Part shown: positions 32,641 to 45,240 of the stretch, one piece after another | Numbering within the stretch: position 1 is the stretch's first letter | Layout: every line of letters begins with the position of its first letter | Assembly (NCBI GenBank): GCA_016946835.1 | Contig: JACVTC010000122.1 | Location: forward strand, 1-64,000 | Direction: 5' to 3' | Origin: Neocallimastix lanati (nom. inval.) | Lineage: Eukaryota > Neocallimastigomycota > Neocallimastigomycetes > Neocallimastigales > Neocallimastigaceae | Length of the DNA: 64,000 nucleotides | Made by a program: the position numbers and the translations under genes | The notes under the pieces: model-generated | Seen by the model: only the letters and a program-made list of their open reading frames with translations | What the model was told of the DNA's origin: nothing | The model's database searches: none

Positions 32641-33581
32641 TGTCTGATTTAATTAAAGACGCCTCTGGATTTCAAAAGGCCTTTAAAATGGCTGAAAAGA
32701 TCTTTCCATTGGGTTCAGAGAAAACATCCTTTTCAATGTGGAAAAGCGATGTTATGGACATTATTGAAGATTATGAGCTAACAGAAAAAGAAAAAAAAAG
32801 AGTGATACTATCTTGTATTGATGACAAATACAGGGATAGATGTCATCAAGTGTACCATAACAATAAAAACGTAAAAGTTGAAGAATTCCTGGAAAAAAAT
32901 AAAAGGGCTTTAGGGTTCGATAATATATCACTTAGAAGTCTTAAAAAATTACAAAATCTTAAAATAGGAAATAAATCTGTAAACGATTATAATACTACCT
33001 TTACTCTTTTGTTGAATGACATAGAAACTGATGACAAACCTTCAGATAAAACTCTCTTAAGAATGTATATAGAAGGCTTTAAAGGAAAAAAACTTCAAGA
33101 GTACTTAATTATCAAAGACCTTAAAAAGTTAGAAGATGCTATGAATTTCGCAGAAAAACTAGAAAAAGGATTTCTAGATTATGATGATGAAAGTTTACTA
33201 AGGCCAAATAACAATGCATCATCATCATCTTTTAAAAACCACAATAATAATTATCGAAACAAAAAGGGAGATATGTTTGATAATTCCAAAAAGTCCCCTT
33301 ATAATAATGCTTCCTTCAATTACAGCAAGTCTTTTAATAATAGTAAAAATAAAAACTCATATAACATTCATCAATTTAATAATAACACTAATAATAATAG
33401 TAAAAATAATAACAAAATAGAATCTGATATTGATAAATTAAAGGAGAATTTTGCAAATATGAGACTAACTGTTTGTCATAGATGTAACCAAATAGGTCAC
33501 ATAGCTCGATTTTGTACTAATGACCTTTCTCAGGAGAATAAAGCATTCTTAAATCAAAAAAATAATTCTTTAAACTATTAA
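32641..33581 (+). CDS. GYP-2 gag
   Basis: Start chosen at ATG 32641 (MSDLIKDASGF), which aligns with the GYP-1 gag start; upstream in-frame codons overlap the LTR end and primer site. About 313 residues: an alpha-helical gag domain, an Asn/Ser-rich low-complexity linker, then zinc knuckle CHRCNQIGHIARFC. Intact in frame. Its final codons TTA-AAC-TAT-TAA lie in the recoding signal. Packages element RNA in cytoplasmic virus-like particles in related elements. Confidence 0.85.
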
Positions 33582-33621
33582 AGGGAAGTTCTCAATCTTC
33601 CCCTCATATTAAGAAAATTGA
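33569..33621 (+). promoter_or_regulatory. -1 frameshift signal of GYP-2: slippery heptamer plus pseudoknot-prone hairpin
   Basis: T-TTA-AAC (33569-33575) is in gag frame two codons before the stop. Seven bases later stem GGGAAG (33583-33588)/CTTCCC (33597-33602) closes the same 8-base loop as in GYP-1. Loop bases TCAAT can pair with ATTGA at 33617-33621 across 14 bases, exactly the GYP-1 spacing, although the intervening bases differ. Pol lies in the -1 frame. Confidence 0.78.
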
Positions 33622-36600
33622 AAACAAAACCTATAAAAATATTAAAAATAATCATTATGATATTTATGTTAAAAGAAAACGTAATGAGGATGATAATCAA
33701 AATAACAATAACATAAATAATAATGATAATTCTAACTCTAATAATAAAAATAAAAATAATGAAACTCTTGAAGAAAACTCTAATAATAAAACAAAATCAA
33801 ATGATAATTCATTAAAAAACATTGATGAAGAACAATCAAGTAACAATACTCCAAAAAAGAAGAAAAGAGGACGTAAGCCAGTTTTCAAATACCCTTCTAT
33901 TTTGGATCCTTCTATTTTGGAGAATAAAATTATTCAACATGCAAAGAAAGTAAATAAAGAATCGAAAAATCAAAGAAGATTGGGTCCTGATGTTCAATAC
34001 GACATAGAACTAGAACAAGAAAACACAAAAACACAAAAAGAGACAACAATTTATGATATTCTAAAACCTATTGTAATGCTCAAAGATAATAAGGAATATA
34101 ATTTATACGAAGCTTTAAATAATACTAATGTAGGAATTACATTTGCACAGTTATTTTCAGTTAGCCCTTCATTAAGGAAATTATGTGCTAAAGGTCTTAA
34201 ATTAAATCCTGATGATGTAAGGCAAATTAAAACCATACGTAACTTTCCTATCGTAGAAGGCGATCCATTAATTAGTGATACCTTAGAGGAACTAAAATAT
34301 TCAATGAAGGATGACACTTTGAATCCTTTAAATTGTAATAGCGATTTAATAAACCATATATTTGTTACAAATAAAGTAGATATTGCAACGGTTTTAGGTT
34401 CCGTTTACAATACTTCTGCTAAAGTTTTAATTGATACTGGATCTAATGTGAATGCCATTAATATTTCTTTTTAAAAAAAAATAGAAAAGAATCATAAATT
34501 AATTACAAAAAATATTGCTTATTTTAAATTAGCCAGTAATCAAATTATTTCTTCAAATACGTTACTTTTCTTTCACTAAAATTTGGTAACTTAACAATTA
34601 ACACTATGTTCTGGATATTAAATGACGAAGATATGTGCTATGATATAATTCTAGGTAGACGTTCTCAAAAAGAACACAGACTATACATCGATCCTGATGA
34701 CGATTGTTTATATAAGAAAAATGATAATGGAACTACTTGTGTTGCTACACCAACTAACATTCCAGAGAATGGAAACGTCATAGCAAAAATTTCCTTATTT
34801 TATGATATAAAAAATGATTTTCTTTTTCATCCAAAATTAAAAAATTTAATAAAAGAATTTGACGATATTTTGATTAATTCTATTGATAATGTAAAGGTAG
34901 CTAACGCTGAACCACACTCTATACCCTTACTTAAAAATACACCTATTAAATTAAGACCATACAAAATTTCATTGGATCAATCAATAGATTTAAAAAAGGA
35001 AATAATTAAATTATTAAAACATAAAAAAATTATTCCCTCTCATTCTCCTTGGGCTTTTCCAGTTATTTTAGTCAAAAAGAAAAATGGAGAATGGCGTATG
35101 TGCATCGATTACAGGAAATTAAACGAAATAACTATTAAAGATGCATACGCCCTACCCTTCATTGATGAATTATTAGAATCAGTCCATGGTGCACATGTTT
35201 TTTCCGCCTTAGATTTGTTTTCGGGGTATCATCAGATACCTATGAATCCTGAAGATGTTGATAAAACTTCTTTTACTACCAAATTTGGAAATTACAGTTT
35301 CGTAGTTATGCCTTTTGGTGTAACCAATGCCCCTGCTTCATTTCAACGTGAAATGAACAGAATACTTATGCCATTAATTGGTAAATGCGTTTTTGTTTAT
35401 TTAGACGATATTGTTGTACTCACCTACTTTTGAACAACATTTAATTGATTTAAAACATGTTTTTACAATTTTAAGGGAAAATAAATTTTCTGTAAATATT
35501 GACAAATGTAAAATCTGCCAAAATTCCGTTGAAGTACTTGGTCATGTTTTAACTGATAAAGGTTTAAAACCCATGCCTAGTAAAATCTTTGCTATTTCCT
35601 CATGGAAAATTCCTTCAAACATTTCACAACTACAATCATTTTTAGGTCTTGTAGGTTATTACAGGAAATTCATTCCTAATTTTGCTGCTATTTCAAATAT
35701 TTTATATAAGTTAACAAGTTCTAAAGTTAAATTTATTTGGACTGAAGATCATACATATGCTTTTAATCTCTTACGTGACTCATTATGTCATCAACCTATT
35801 CTCAAATATCCTGATCCTAATTTATCTTTTATCATTCGTACTGATGCTTCTTCCTATGCTGTTGGTGTTGTTTTATTACAATTGTCGGAATCCAATAATA
35901 AAGAATTTCCTATTTATTTTCATAGTCGTTGTCTTAAAAAGGCCGAACTTAACTATTCTGTTACTGAAAAAGAAGGAATTGCTGTTATCTTTGCTCTCAA
36001 GAAATTTCGACCATATATTTCCGCTTCTCCTTTTACTGTCAAATTATATATTGACCATAAACCTCTTTTAGGTTATTTTAAATCTAGTATTCCTTCAAGT
36101 GATAGACACATCCGTTGGATTTCTATCTTCAACGAATTTAAAGTTGATCTTTTATATGAAAAAGGTAAAAATAACATATTCGCTGATGCTTTGTCTCTCC
36201 TTCCTTCGGGTAATGTTTTAACAATCAACTCCATTGTTGATATCTCTAAAGATACTAACCCCCTCTCTGATAATATTTCATCTCCCATTTTAAACTATGT
36301 GAAGAAAAACTACTCTTTAGTTAATGGTAAATTAGTCTTTAAAGATAAGTCTGACAAAGTTTTAGAAGTTATAGAAAATGATTCGCTTAAACATGATATC
36401 GTTGTTAAAGCTCATCTTGTCGGCCATGAGGGTGTATCTAAAACTTTGGCTCGTATCAAAGAATGTTACTATTGACCTGGTCTTAAATCTGATGTGGAAA
36501 AAGTAGTTAAAACATGCTTAAAATGCCAATGTTATAGACCCTCTCCAATTCCAAAGTCCACTTCTATCATTCTTACACAAGTAGAAAGACCTTTTGTCAG

Positions 36601-37400
36601 AGTTGGACTTGATATTGTTGGTCCTTTAACTACAACTGAAAATGGTAACAAGTTTATTATAGTTTTAATTGATTATTTTACAAAATGGATAGAAGCTAAA
36701 GCAACAAGTACTATTGAAGCTACTGATGTTATTAAATTCCTTCAAGAAGTTTTTTCAACACATGGCCTTCCCGAAATAATAATTACGGATAATGGAAGAC
36801 AATTTATTTCTGACATTACAAAAGTCATGGTAGATCTTTACGGTTCCTGGATTCGTTTTATAAGTCCTCGTCATCCTGAAGCGAACGGACAAGTAGAGAA
36901 TGCTAATAGAGAAATTGTCAAGGTTCTTAGACACCTTTGCGAACAACAAGTTAAATGGGATGAATGCCTTCCTTCAGCTCAAGTGTTACGGGTTTCAGTA
37001 GTTTTGAATTACTATACTGTAGAAGAGACCTTTGGCCTTTAAGTGTTACCCTTCCTGACTTAGATAGAGAAGAAAATGAAAGTAACCTTGAATATAATCT
37101 AAGACGTTTTGTTAGACATCAAGAATGGGTCAAAGAGGCCATAACTAATATTCAGTATGCTCATTCATATTGGTTAGAAAGATCAAAGTCCGCTTCTAAT
37201 ATGTTACAAAAGTATAAACCTGGAGATTTAGTCTTGGTAAGATATATATTGAGGAAAAAGTTAGATCCTTTCTTTATTGGACCCTTTAAAGTATTAAAAG
37301 CATCAAAATAATACTCTAGTTTTACAATATTTGAAAGATAACCAAATATTAGAAAGAAATATACATATCAAAGACTTAAAACCATGCTTACTACCAATTT
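33576..37400 (+). pseudogene. GYP-2 pol region (protease, RT, RNase H, integrase)
   Basis: Visible parts: an Asn-rich leader with a KKKKRGRKP basic patch near 33.86 kb, protease LIDTGSNVNAI near 34.43 kb, reverse transcriptase (EWRMCIDYRKLNE, MPFGVTNAPASFQ, YLDD) around 35.1-35.4 kb, RNase H IIRTDASSYAVGVVLLQ near 35.85 kb, an integrase finger (HLVGHEG, CLKCQC) near 36.4-36.5 kb, and an integrase core (TDNGRQF, HPEANGQVEN) near 36.8-36.9 kb. The tail is GPFKVLKASK near 37.3 kb. Broken, about six breaks. Closest relative in the window is GYP-1. Confidence 0.88.
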
Positions 37401-37439
37401 AAGTTACACAAAATTTTTATGTTGATCCAAGGAAATATT

Positions 37440-37479
<40 letters not shown>

Positions 37480-37818
37480 TTCCTTTAGTAAAAATTTAAT
37501 TAAAAATTAAAATTAAAAGTTTATTACTTCATTAATCAAAGAAATTTATAAGATTAAAAGAAAAATTTTTTCCTAACTTTAATAATTATTTGAAAGTCCA
37601 CTTTAAAAAAAAAAAAAAAAATTTTACAATTTATTTTATAACTATATAATTATTTATAAAAAAAAAAAAAAAAAAAAAAAGCCCTTATATAATATTGATT
37701 CATTTTTCTTTTATTTTTTTTTTATTTATTTTATAAACTATAAAATTTAATAATTTTATTAACACTTTATTCCTTTTATTCAGATACCTCTAAAGCGATA
37801 TCTTAAGGGAGGAAGTCT
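37401..37818 (+). other. GYP-2 3' untranslated region with poly(A) tracts and purine tract
   Basis: Contains A-runs at 37447-37474, 37603-37620 and 37659-37680 and T-rich stretches, then AAGGGAGGAAG just before the 3' LTR. GYP-1 has a similar A-run right after its pol stop (10456 on), so the position is shared. Confidence 0.7.
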
Positions 37819-38424
37819 TGATAAAGAATTATTATAAAATTATATAAATTTTATGAAAATGTAAACAAACAAAATGTATACCAAATGTATGAAATGAAAT
37901 TAATGTAGTTTAATAATGTATTTAAAGTTTATTTTAAATTACTTTATATTAATTAATTTATATTATTTTTACTATTTATAAATTATTATTGTATTATTAT
38001 ATTATTCTCACATAATATTAATATAACATATTATATTAATATTATAAACTTAAATTATTATGAAAATTATAGTATAAAAATTTAATTAAGAAATAATTTA
38101 GAAAAGTAGACTTTATTAAAAAAAGGAAAAGAGAAAATCGATAATAAAAGTCCAGTTGTATGTTATTTTATAATAAATAAAATAAATACATAAACAAAAA
38201 TAGTTATATTAGAGTGAATATAACTAAAAAATAAAATAATTAATTTTATTTAATTATTTATTAAAAATAGTTTTGTGTTAATAAAAAGTTTATTTTTATA
38301 TAATAAAATAAACAAATAAATTTTTATTAATAAAAGTTGTTAAAAACTTCTTATTTAACGTTAAGAACGCAAAGACAACTTTCAGCATAAATATTTTATA
38401 TTTATTATTATAATTTGTTTATCA
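37819..38424 (+). repeat. 3' LTR of GYP-2
   Basis: 606 bp, TGATAAAG..TTTATCA, uninterrupted, followed by CTTAT. This is the reference that shows the 5' LTR at 11210 and 32000 to be one interrupted repeat. Confidence 0.92.
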
Positions 38425-38429
38425 CTTAT

Positions 38430-38899
38430 AATAATTTTAATTATATATTTAATATTAAAAAACTATTTTTATAAATATTAACTATTTAAGATTATTCCTA
38501 AATTAATATTTAACTATTTAAAACTAAACTAAGTTAACTAAACTAATTAAAAAAGATTTTCAATTTTAAAAAAATATTTAAATTTTATTTCAATAAATTT
38601 TATATTAAAAAATAATTCATATACATTAAATAAATTAATTGTACGAAAAATTAAGCTATTTAATGTATTAAAGATTTATTAAATCTTTACAAAGTGATAT
38701 AATTAGTATAATTATAAATAATATTTTGCTATTTCAAATATAAATATTATGGTGAATGATGAAAATTGAAAATTGAAATTTATTATTATTTTTATTTTAA
38801 TATTTAAAATTATACTTGAATTTTAATACTATTCACGATAAGGAAGAATATTTTTAATGTGAATATTCCTTTTTAATATTATTCATGCTTTATCTTCTT
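38430..38899. other. AT-rich flank between GYP-2 and GYP-8
   Basis: No coding frame or repeat copy recognised; possibly the decayed 3' side of GYP-8. Confidence 0.4.
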
Positions 38900-41459
38900 G
38901 TAGTTTAATCGTATTCCAAGTTATTTTTTTATTGTGTAGGGACCAATATAATAAGAGTTTAGTTTATGTCTTTGAAATAATTTAATTTTTACTTTATCAC
39001 CGACCTTATATTTATGAACTTCTTCCATACTTCGTTTTGCTTCTCTTCTGGTTTTCTAATTATTTTCCAAATTATTATTATTTTCTTCAACAATAGCATT
39101 TACTACAACATTTTCTTTTTTCCTAATGCGAGATAATGCATAAGTAATAATATTCCTTTTTCCTGATTGGTAGACAATTTTTACTTGTAGTTGACTAGAT
39201 ATATTACATCAACGAGCGTGTTTACTAGTATTAGGTTCACATTTCATAATGATAGGAACTAAAGGTTGATGATCTGTATATAGTATTGTCTGGAACGGAT
39301 TACCTAATATATATTGTTTAAATTTATTTACACAAAAATATGCCGCAGTACCTTCTAACTTTGTTATCGGGTAATTAAACTCTGACTTATGCTGGGAACG
39401 ACTAATATAAAATACCGGGTGTTCTCTTTCATCATTATATAGTTGCAATAAAACACCACCAATTCCTTGATAACTAACATCAGTTCGTATAATAAATGGT
39501 TTTTCATAACATGTATAACACAAAATAAGTGCATGACAAAGAGTTTCCTTTAATTTTTCTATGCTAGAAGTATGCTCATTAGTCCATTCAAAAGTAGAAT
39601 TTTTCCTTAATAATTTACATAATGGAGAAGTTAACGTAGCATAATTTTCAATAAAATTTCTATAATAACCCACCATTCCAAGAAAAGAACTTAATTCCGT
39701 AACATTAGAGAGATTATCTAATTTTTCTTTTGCATCAACCTTCTTTTCTAGTGGTAATAATCCTTTGTTTGAAATCTTATGTCCTAAAGCCTCCACTTCA
39801 AAGACCCAAAAATGACATTTCTCAATGTTCATTTTTAATTTAAATTTTCTAAGAATTTTAAATACATCTGCTAGGTCGATTAAATGTTGTTCAATGGATG
39901 GTGAATAAATAATATCATCTAGATAAATTTGAACACATTTATTAATCAAGTCAAAGAAAATCCTATTCATTTCGCGTTGGAAGGTTGCCGGTGCATTAGT
40001 CAATCTAAAAGGCATTACCTTAAAGTAATAATTTCCAAACTTAGTTGTAAAAGAAGTAATTTCTTGATCGCTTTCATACATAGGTATCTGGTGATACCCA
40101 CTAAAAAGATAAATAGTAGAAAATATTACTGCATCTTTTAATGCATCAAAAATTTCTTGAATTATAGAGATGGCATAAGCATCTTTTTTTTGTTATTTTA
40201 TTTAATAATCTATAATCTATTCACAGCCTCCATCTACCATTTTTCTTTAGTACTAGAACGATAGGTGAAGACCAAGGTGAATGAGAAGGTGAAATTAATC
40301 CTTTGTCTATTAATTTTTTTTAATTCTTCTTTTAGTGCTAAAAATTGTACCTGGGAAATCCTATATGCTTTTTGTTTTATTGGTTTGCTACCTTCTAGTA
40401 ATTCAATATGATGAGTTAGCAATTTTGATGGCTCTAAATCATTGCTAGATATAGCTATTACATCTGAATATGAAGTTAATATGGATTTAAATTCATTTTT
40501 AAAATTTCCATCTATGTATCCATATTGCTAATTAATTCTTCCAAAATTTTATTTTTGTTAATTATATTAATTTTATTGGTACCAATTACATTATTAATAC
40601 TAGTTTTATTCTCTAATATATAATAAAAATAGACTGTGTATGAAGTTCCTGAACGTCTTCCAAAGGAGCTAATGGAACCGCATTAAAGGTAAATACACCA
40701 TTAACATTATTAGTACCACATTTTTATGTATAAATATTTACAATCTGCATCTAATAATAATTTATAATGTGCTTGTGTTTTTAAATTAATTATTATATCA
40801 AATATTGAGTCGCATTATCAAAAACTCTGACGATGGCATTAATTTTTAGATTACCAATTTGTACTCCTAATTTTACCAATTCATAAACACATTCTTCTGT
40901 GTTGGATAATGCTTGATGTACTCTATCAGAAGTAGAATCAACTATGGTATAATTTTTAATATTTTTATTTAGAAAATTTCTGGTTACCAAATTTGTATTA
41001 CTACCACCATCAATTAATACAGCAGAATGACCATTAACTGTACCATTGACTATAGCAATATCGTGCTCTTGAATTTCTCTTGTAGCATAACAATTGGTAG
41101 GATTATTTACTATTTCAAATTCTTCTATATCATTATGATATTCTGCACATCCTACCATTCATTCAGTTCTTACCTTTTTAAAACTTTAAGTGATATCCAA
41201 ACGTAGAGCACTTCTTATACCTATTAATTGAGCCAAAGTAATATTTGCTGGGGTATTTTGTAATTCTTCTATAATATCATAAGGTTCAATACCATCTAAT
41301 AATTTAATGATTTGGCCTACCCTAGTAGTTTTTTCCTTCTTATTATTTAGTTCCAATATTTTTGTACTATTATTTTTGTTATAAATTTTATAACTAATAT
41401 TGGTTTCAGATATTTTTAATTCCACTGAATCTATATCAATTTTATTTTCCAATGTGTCG

Positions 41460-41506
<47 letters not shown>

Positions 41507-43790
41507 TTTTTATTATTATTTTTATTATTATTTGTAGTCAAGTTGGGTGTATCATTATTGATAATATAATTATTTGAACTATTATTAATTAAATTTTCAT
41601 TAATACTATTAATAACGCTATTATTTTCATTATTATTATTGCTTCCTTTATTATTAATATTATTCTTAATATTATTATTTAAATCTAATTTTAAAATTTT
41701 CCGATTTCGTAATTTGTATGAGATATTGTTCTTAACATTATCATTGATAATTAAGCAATTATTGTTATTTTCATTTATATTGTTATTGTAATCGTTATTA
41801 TTTATTTAATATCATTATTGTTTTTAAAGTTTCTTTTTGCCTTAGGTAGAGATGCATATTTTTCATCTCTACTACGTTTTGCAGCAGCAATAATTGCATC
41901 ATAGTTATTGTTCCATGTTGTTGCAGTTATTACTGGGGAAGTGGCAATTTGATTATGGAAAGTTTGTTTTCTTCCATTATTCAGTTTGTAATTAAAGTGA
42001 TTTATAAAATTTGGATCTGGTTTAATTTTGGCTAATTCAGCACAATCCTTAACAAGATGACCAGGTTGGTTAGAGAAATAGCATGTTTTAATCTGTAAGC
42101 TCTGCATTCTATTTACCAAGTCATCCATTCAATCATTATTAAGTATTTGATTGTTATTAATTTTATAATTATTATTGTTTCTGTTATTTAAATAATTATT
42201 ATTTATATTATATGGGTTATTGATTCCATTATTATTAAAATTATTTGGCATATTATTATTATTTCTATGAATGAAGTTAGGAGGTATATTGGTGGAAGTA
42301 TTCCTAGAGTTTCTAAAGTTTCTAACACTAGTTCTATTCCAAGAATTGTTATAATTTTAACCATAATATTTAGAAAATGAATTATTATGATAATTATTTT
42401 TATTATAGTTATTGAAATGCATTCTTTTCTTTCTACTACTGTTATTATTATAAGAATTAGAATCTTATAGAATGTTTTCTTATTTTTCAGCTTGATTACA
42501 TGCATCTTCTAATGATTTGTATTCTTCCATTGCTATTTTCTCATATATTTGTTGCTAAGAGCATTTTCATAGTCAATGACTGAAATTTAAGCTCTGTCTT
42601 CATTTTCTAATAAATCATACAAATTCAAATATCTTATGTTAAAATAGTAGACAGTTTCTCTTGGTTCTATAGTCATACGTTTGAACAGTCTGAGTTTATC
42701 TTCCTTTTTTATTTGTTGAAAATAAAGTTTAATATTATTCCTTTTTTATTAAATATAGTTATAAATTTTATACATCATTGAATTTTTTATATCTACCAAA
42801 GAATCTGTTTAGCCTAACCCAAAAATGATTCTACATTCCCTGTTTCACCATTGAACATTTAATCCTATTCCGAATCTTAGAAATAATGTGGATATCTTAG
42901 CAAAAAAAAAATCCATTCAGAATAGCCTTGGATCACTACGTTTTTTATTATTAGAAAATAGAATTAATTTTATTGTTTTTTAAAGTTAGTTTGTACAGTA
43001 TTATTATTTTTGGAGGGGATTTAAATAATTGTTAATTCTTTCTTCATGATCCTACATATCTTGTAGGTCTTATTGAAGATCATCAAAAGTTTTATATTTA
43101 TAGGTAATAGTAAAATTAATATCCAATATTCCTGAGTTTAGTGCAGAGCATGTGTAAAATATTTTATCTTCTTCCAAAAGTTTGATTCTTTTTAATTTAT
43201 CGCTTTCGAAATCGTACTGTTCAAATAAAATTTTTTTTAAATTCATTTAAATATAAAATATAGTTATTATTGCTAATTTCTAAATTTTTAAATTTTTTTT
43301 TGATTAAATAAATTAATTGAAGATTTTCCTGATTTATAAAATTGTTTTTTTTTTCAATCTTTCAATCATTTGATAAGCTGTTCTACAGCCTTTTAAATAT
43401 TTTTTTAAGATTCTGTATTTAAACTACCAATGATTATAGTTTGAACTACATTATCATATTTAATCTATTTTCTCGTCATTTCATCGTATACGAAAATTTT
43501 CTCCATATATTCGTAATAATTTTGAGCGATCAAATGACATTTTAACTCAATATATTAATCTTCAAAAATTTTCGGAGTAGTTAATTTAAAGTCTTTATAA
43601 TTAAAAACAAATTTAATTAATAAATCTTTATAATCATAAGTAGGAAATAAAATTTCCTTATTGTGAAACTTTTTCATTATCATTAAATAATTCATCTTAA
43701 TTACTTTCAGTGGGAGTAGAAGAGGAAGAAGCAGAGCTTACTTTCGGATATTTCATGAGATTTATTTTTACCCATGATTTTAAGCATTGA
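38900..43790 (-). mobile_element. GYP-8: heavily decayed Ty3/gypsy element
   Basis: Minus-strand relic. From right to left: a gag start-like segment (MGKNKSHEISESK) near 43.77 kb, an Asn-rich gag tail with a knuckle-like CYFSNQPGHLVKDC near 42.07 kb, a retropepsin-like LIDGGSNTNLV near 41.0 kb, reverse transcriptase around 39.6-40.4 kb (PFRLTNAPATFQ, YLDDI), RNase H IIRTDVSYQGIGGVLLQ near 39.47 kb, and an integrase-tail-like KYKVGDKVKIKLF near 39.0 kb. RT and RNase H are closest to GYP-6. No LTRs were found. More than ten breaks; clearly older than the tower elements. Confidence 0.78.
41458..41530. repeat. (ATT)n microsatellite
   Basis: About 16 uninterrupted TTA/ATT units with flanking imperfect ones inside the GYP-8 gag/pol leader, where the minus strand would code for Asn. 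Similar Asn runs occur in GYP-2, so slippage of a coding run is likely. Confidence 0.8.
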
Positions 43791-45164
43791 TTTTTTTTTT
43801 AAATAAAAGTTTATTAAAATATAATTTATATACTTATTTATTTAATTTGAAATAATTTAAAATAAAGTTTTTAAACATATTAAATATTTAAATTAGCAAT
43901 TTCATTATATAATGATTATAGTCCCTTCTACTTGACTCTTAATCTATTAAAATATGAAGTTTAGAAAGAACCCCTTTATATTAGATTATTTGTTTTAATA
44001 ATAATATTTTATTTAAAAAAGAAAAATTTCCTTTCTAAAGTAATAATTATTTACATGTATTTACATTAAATTTTAATTTATGATAAAGCATAATATGTTT
44101 AATCTTATTTACTATAAATTTAAAACATTAAATTATAGTATTTTATATAATAAATAAAAAAAATTTTTTTTAAAGATTAAATAATTTATATATTTTATAT
44201 TAAAAAAAATTTTCTTGAGTCAATTCTTTCACATATTTAATTTTGCAAAAAAAAAAAAAAAAAAATATCACGAGGGTTGGCAAAAGCAATAAAATTTTGG
44301 AATATTTTTTTTTTTTTTTTGAGGCGTAGAAACTAAATCAAAAAGTTTTCAATTATTCATTTTATTTATATATATAATCTTTAATGATAGGCTAAATATT
44401 TAATTAATATTTATTTACTAATCATTCAATTATAATACGACCCATCTAAAATAAAAATTAAGAAAGTATAAAAATTAGTAATAATAAAATATAAGATATA
44501 ATACAAAGCATAATAAAGTTTAATATACAATCAATGTATGAAATTTAGATAGGATTTTAAGTACCATAACAAAATAATTGCAAACTATATGAAGACACAT
44601 TACATAACCATAAAAATATCGAATGATAGCCTTCATTTTACCACGAAATCTTAGATTAATAGTTTTTTGTCCATTCGATAAATAAAATTTTCGGTGTAGA
44701 AGAATGTTTCGGATTGATCCAAGTTCTTTATTATGAGTAATATTGGATTTGTTCAAATACGGATAATATTTTAGTGGTAATCCCTTCGAGCGAGTAGTCA
44801 CATTCCAAGAGTCGCTTCGTCAATTCATTCACTAAGTAGAGATTAATTTCTTTAGCGAGATTGTATATGCTTAGCTTTTCCTATCTGTTATGTGCATACG
44901 ATAAACTTATACAATTCGTTATTGCTGAAAAATAAATATTCAAGATTTCGAACGATACCATTTTTGAAATAATTTTGCATTTTGTATCAGATTTGTTGAA
45001 GTAGTTTTTACTAGTTATCAGCTTTGAAATTATTAACTACTCACACACAGTATTCATCAATACAAATGTAAAATAATATCAATTCTATCTGATTTAAATT
45101 ATTTATTTTTTTTTTTTTTGAATTATCATTTTCATCAATATTTATATTACTAAGTTTCACATTT
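43791..45164. other. AT-rich DNA with an unassigned moderately complex stretch (44400-45060)
   Basis: Mostly A/T-rich with homopolymers. From about 44400 to 45060 base composition is more mixed and a 93-codon minus-strand frame (44801-44520) exists, but it has no recognisable motif and is probably decayed transposon sequence. Confidence 0.45.
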
Positions 45165-45240
45165 ATTTTATTTATTTCATTTATTTTATTTATTTCATTT
45201 ATTTTATTTATTTCATTTATTTTATTTTATTTAATTTCAT
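45165..45240. repeat. Tandem TTTATTTCATTTATTTTA repeat
   Basis: Four copies of an 18-bp unit alternating TTTATTTCA and TTTATTTTA. Confidence 0.8.

Larger units (their letters stand above)
11210..38424 (+). mobile_element. GYP-2: Ty3/gypsy element, host of the nested tower
   Basis: Outer element of the tower. Its 5' LTR starts at 11210 (TGATAAAG), is interrupted by SOLO-3 and GYP-4, and resumes at 32000-32565. Gag and pol follow, then an AAGGGAGGAAG purine tract (37805-37815) and the 3' LTR. The target duplication CTTAT is readable at 11205-11209 and 38425-38429. Subtracting nested material leaves about 6.7 kb. Coding parts are close to those of GYP-1, with about six breaks. The LTRs differ more than those of GYP-1, GYP-6 and GYP-7, consistent with being the oldest well-preserved insertion here. 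Confidence 0.9.

Noticed and set aside
44520-44801. 93-codon minus-strand frame
   Set aside because: No recognisable motif, low-complexity flanks, likely chance or decayed element sequence.
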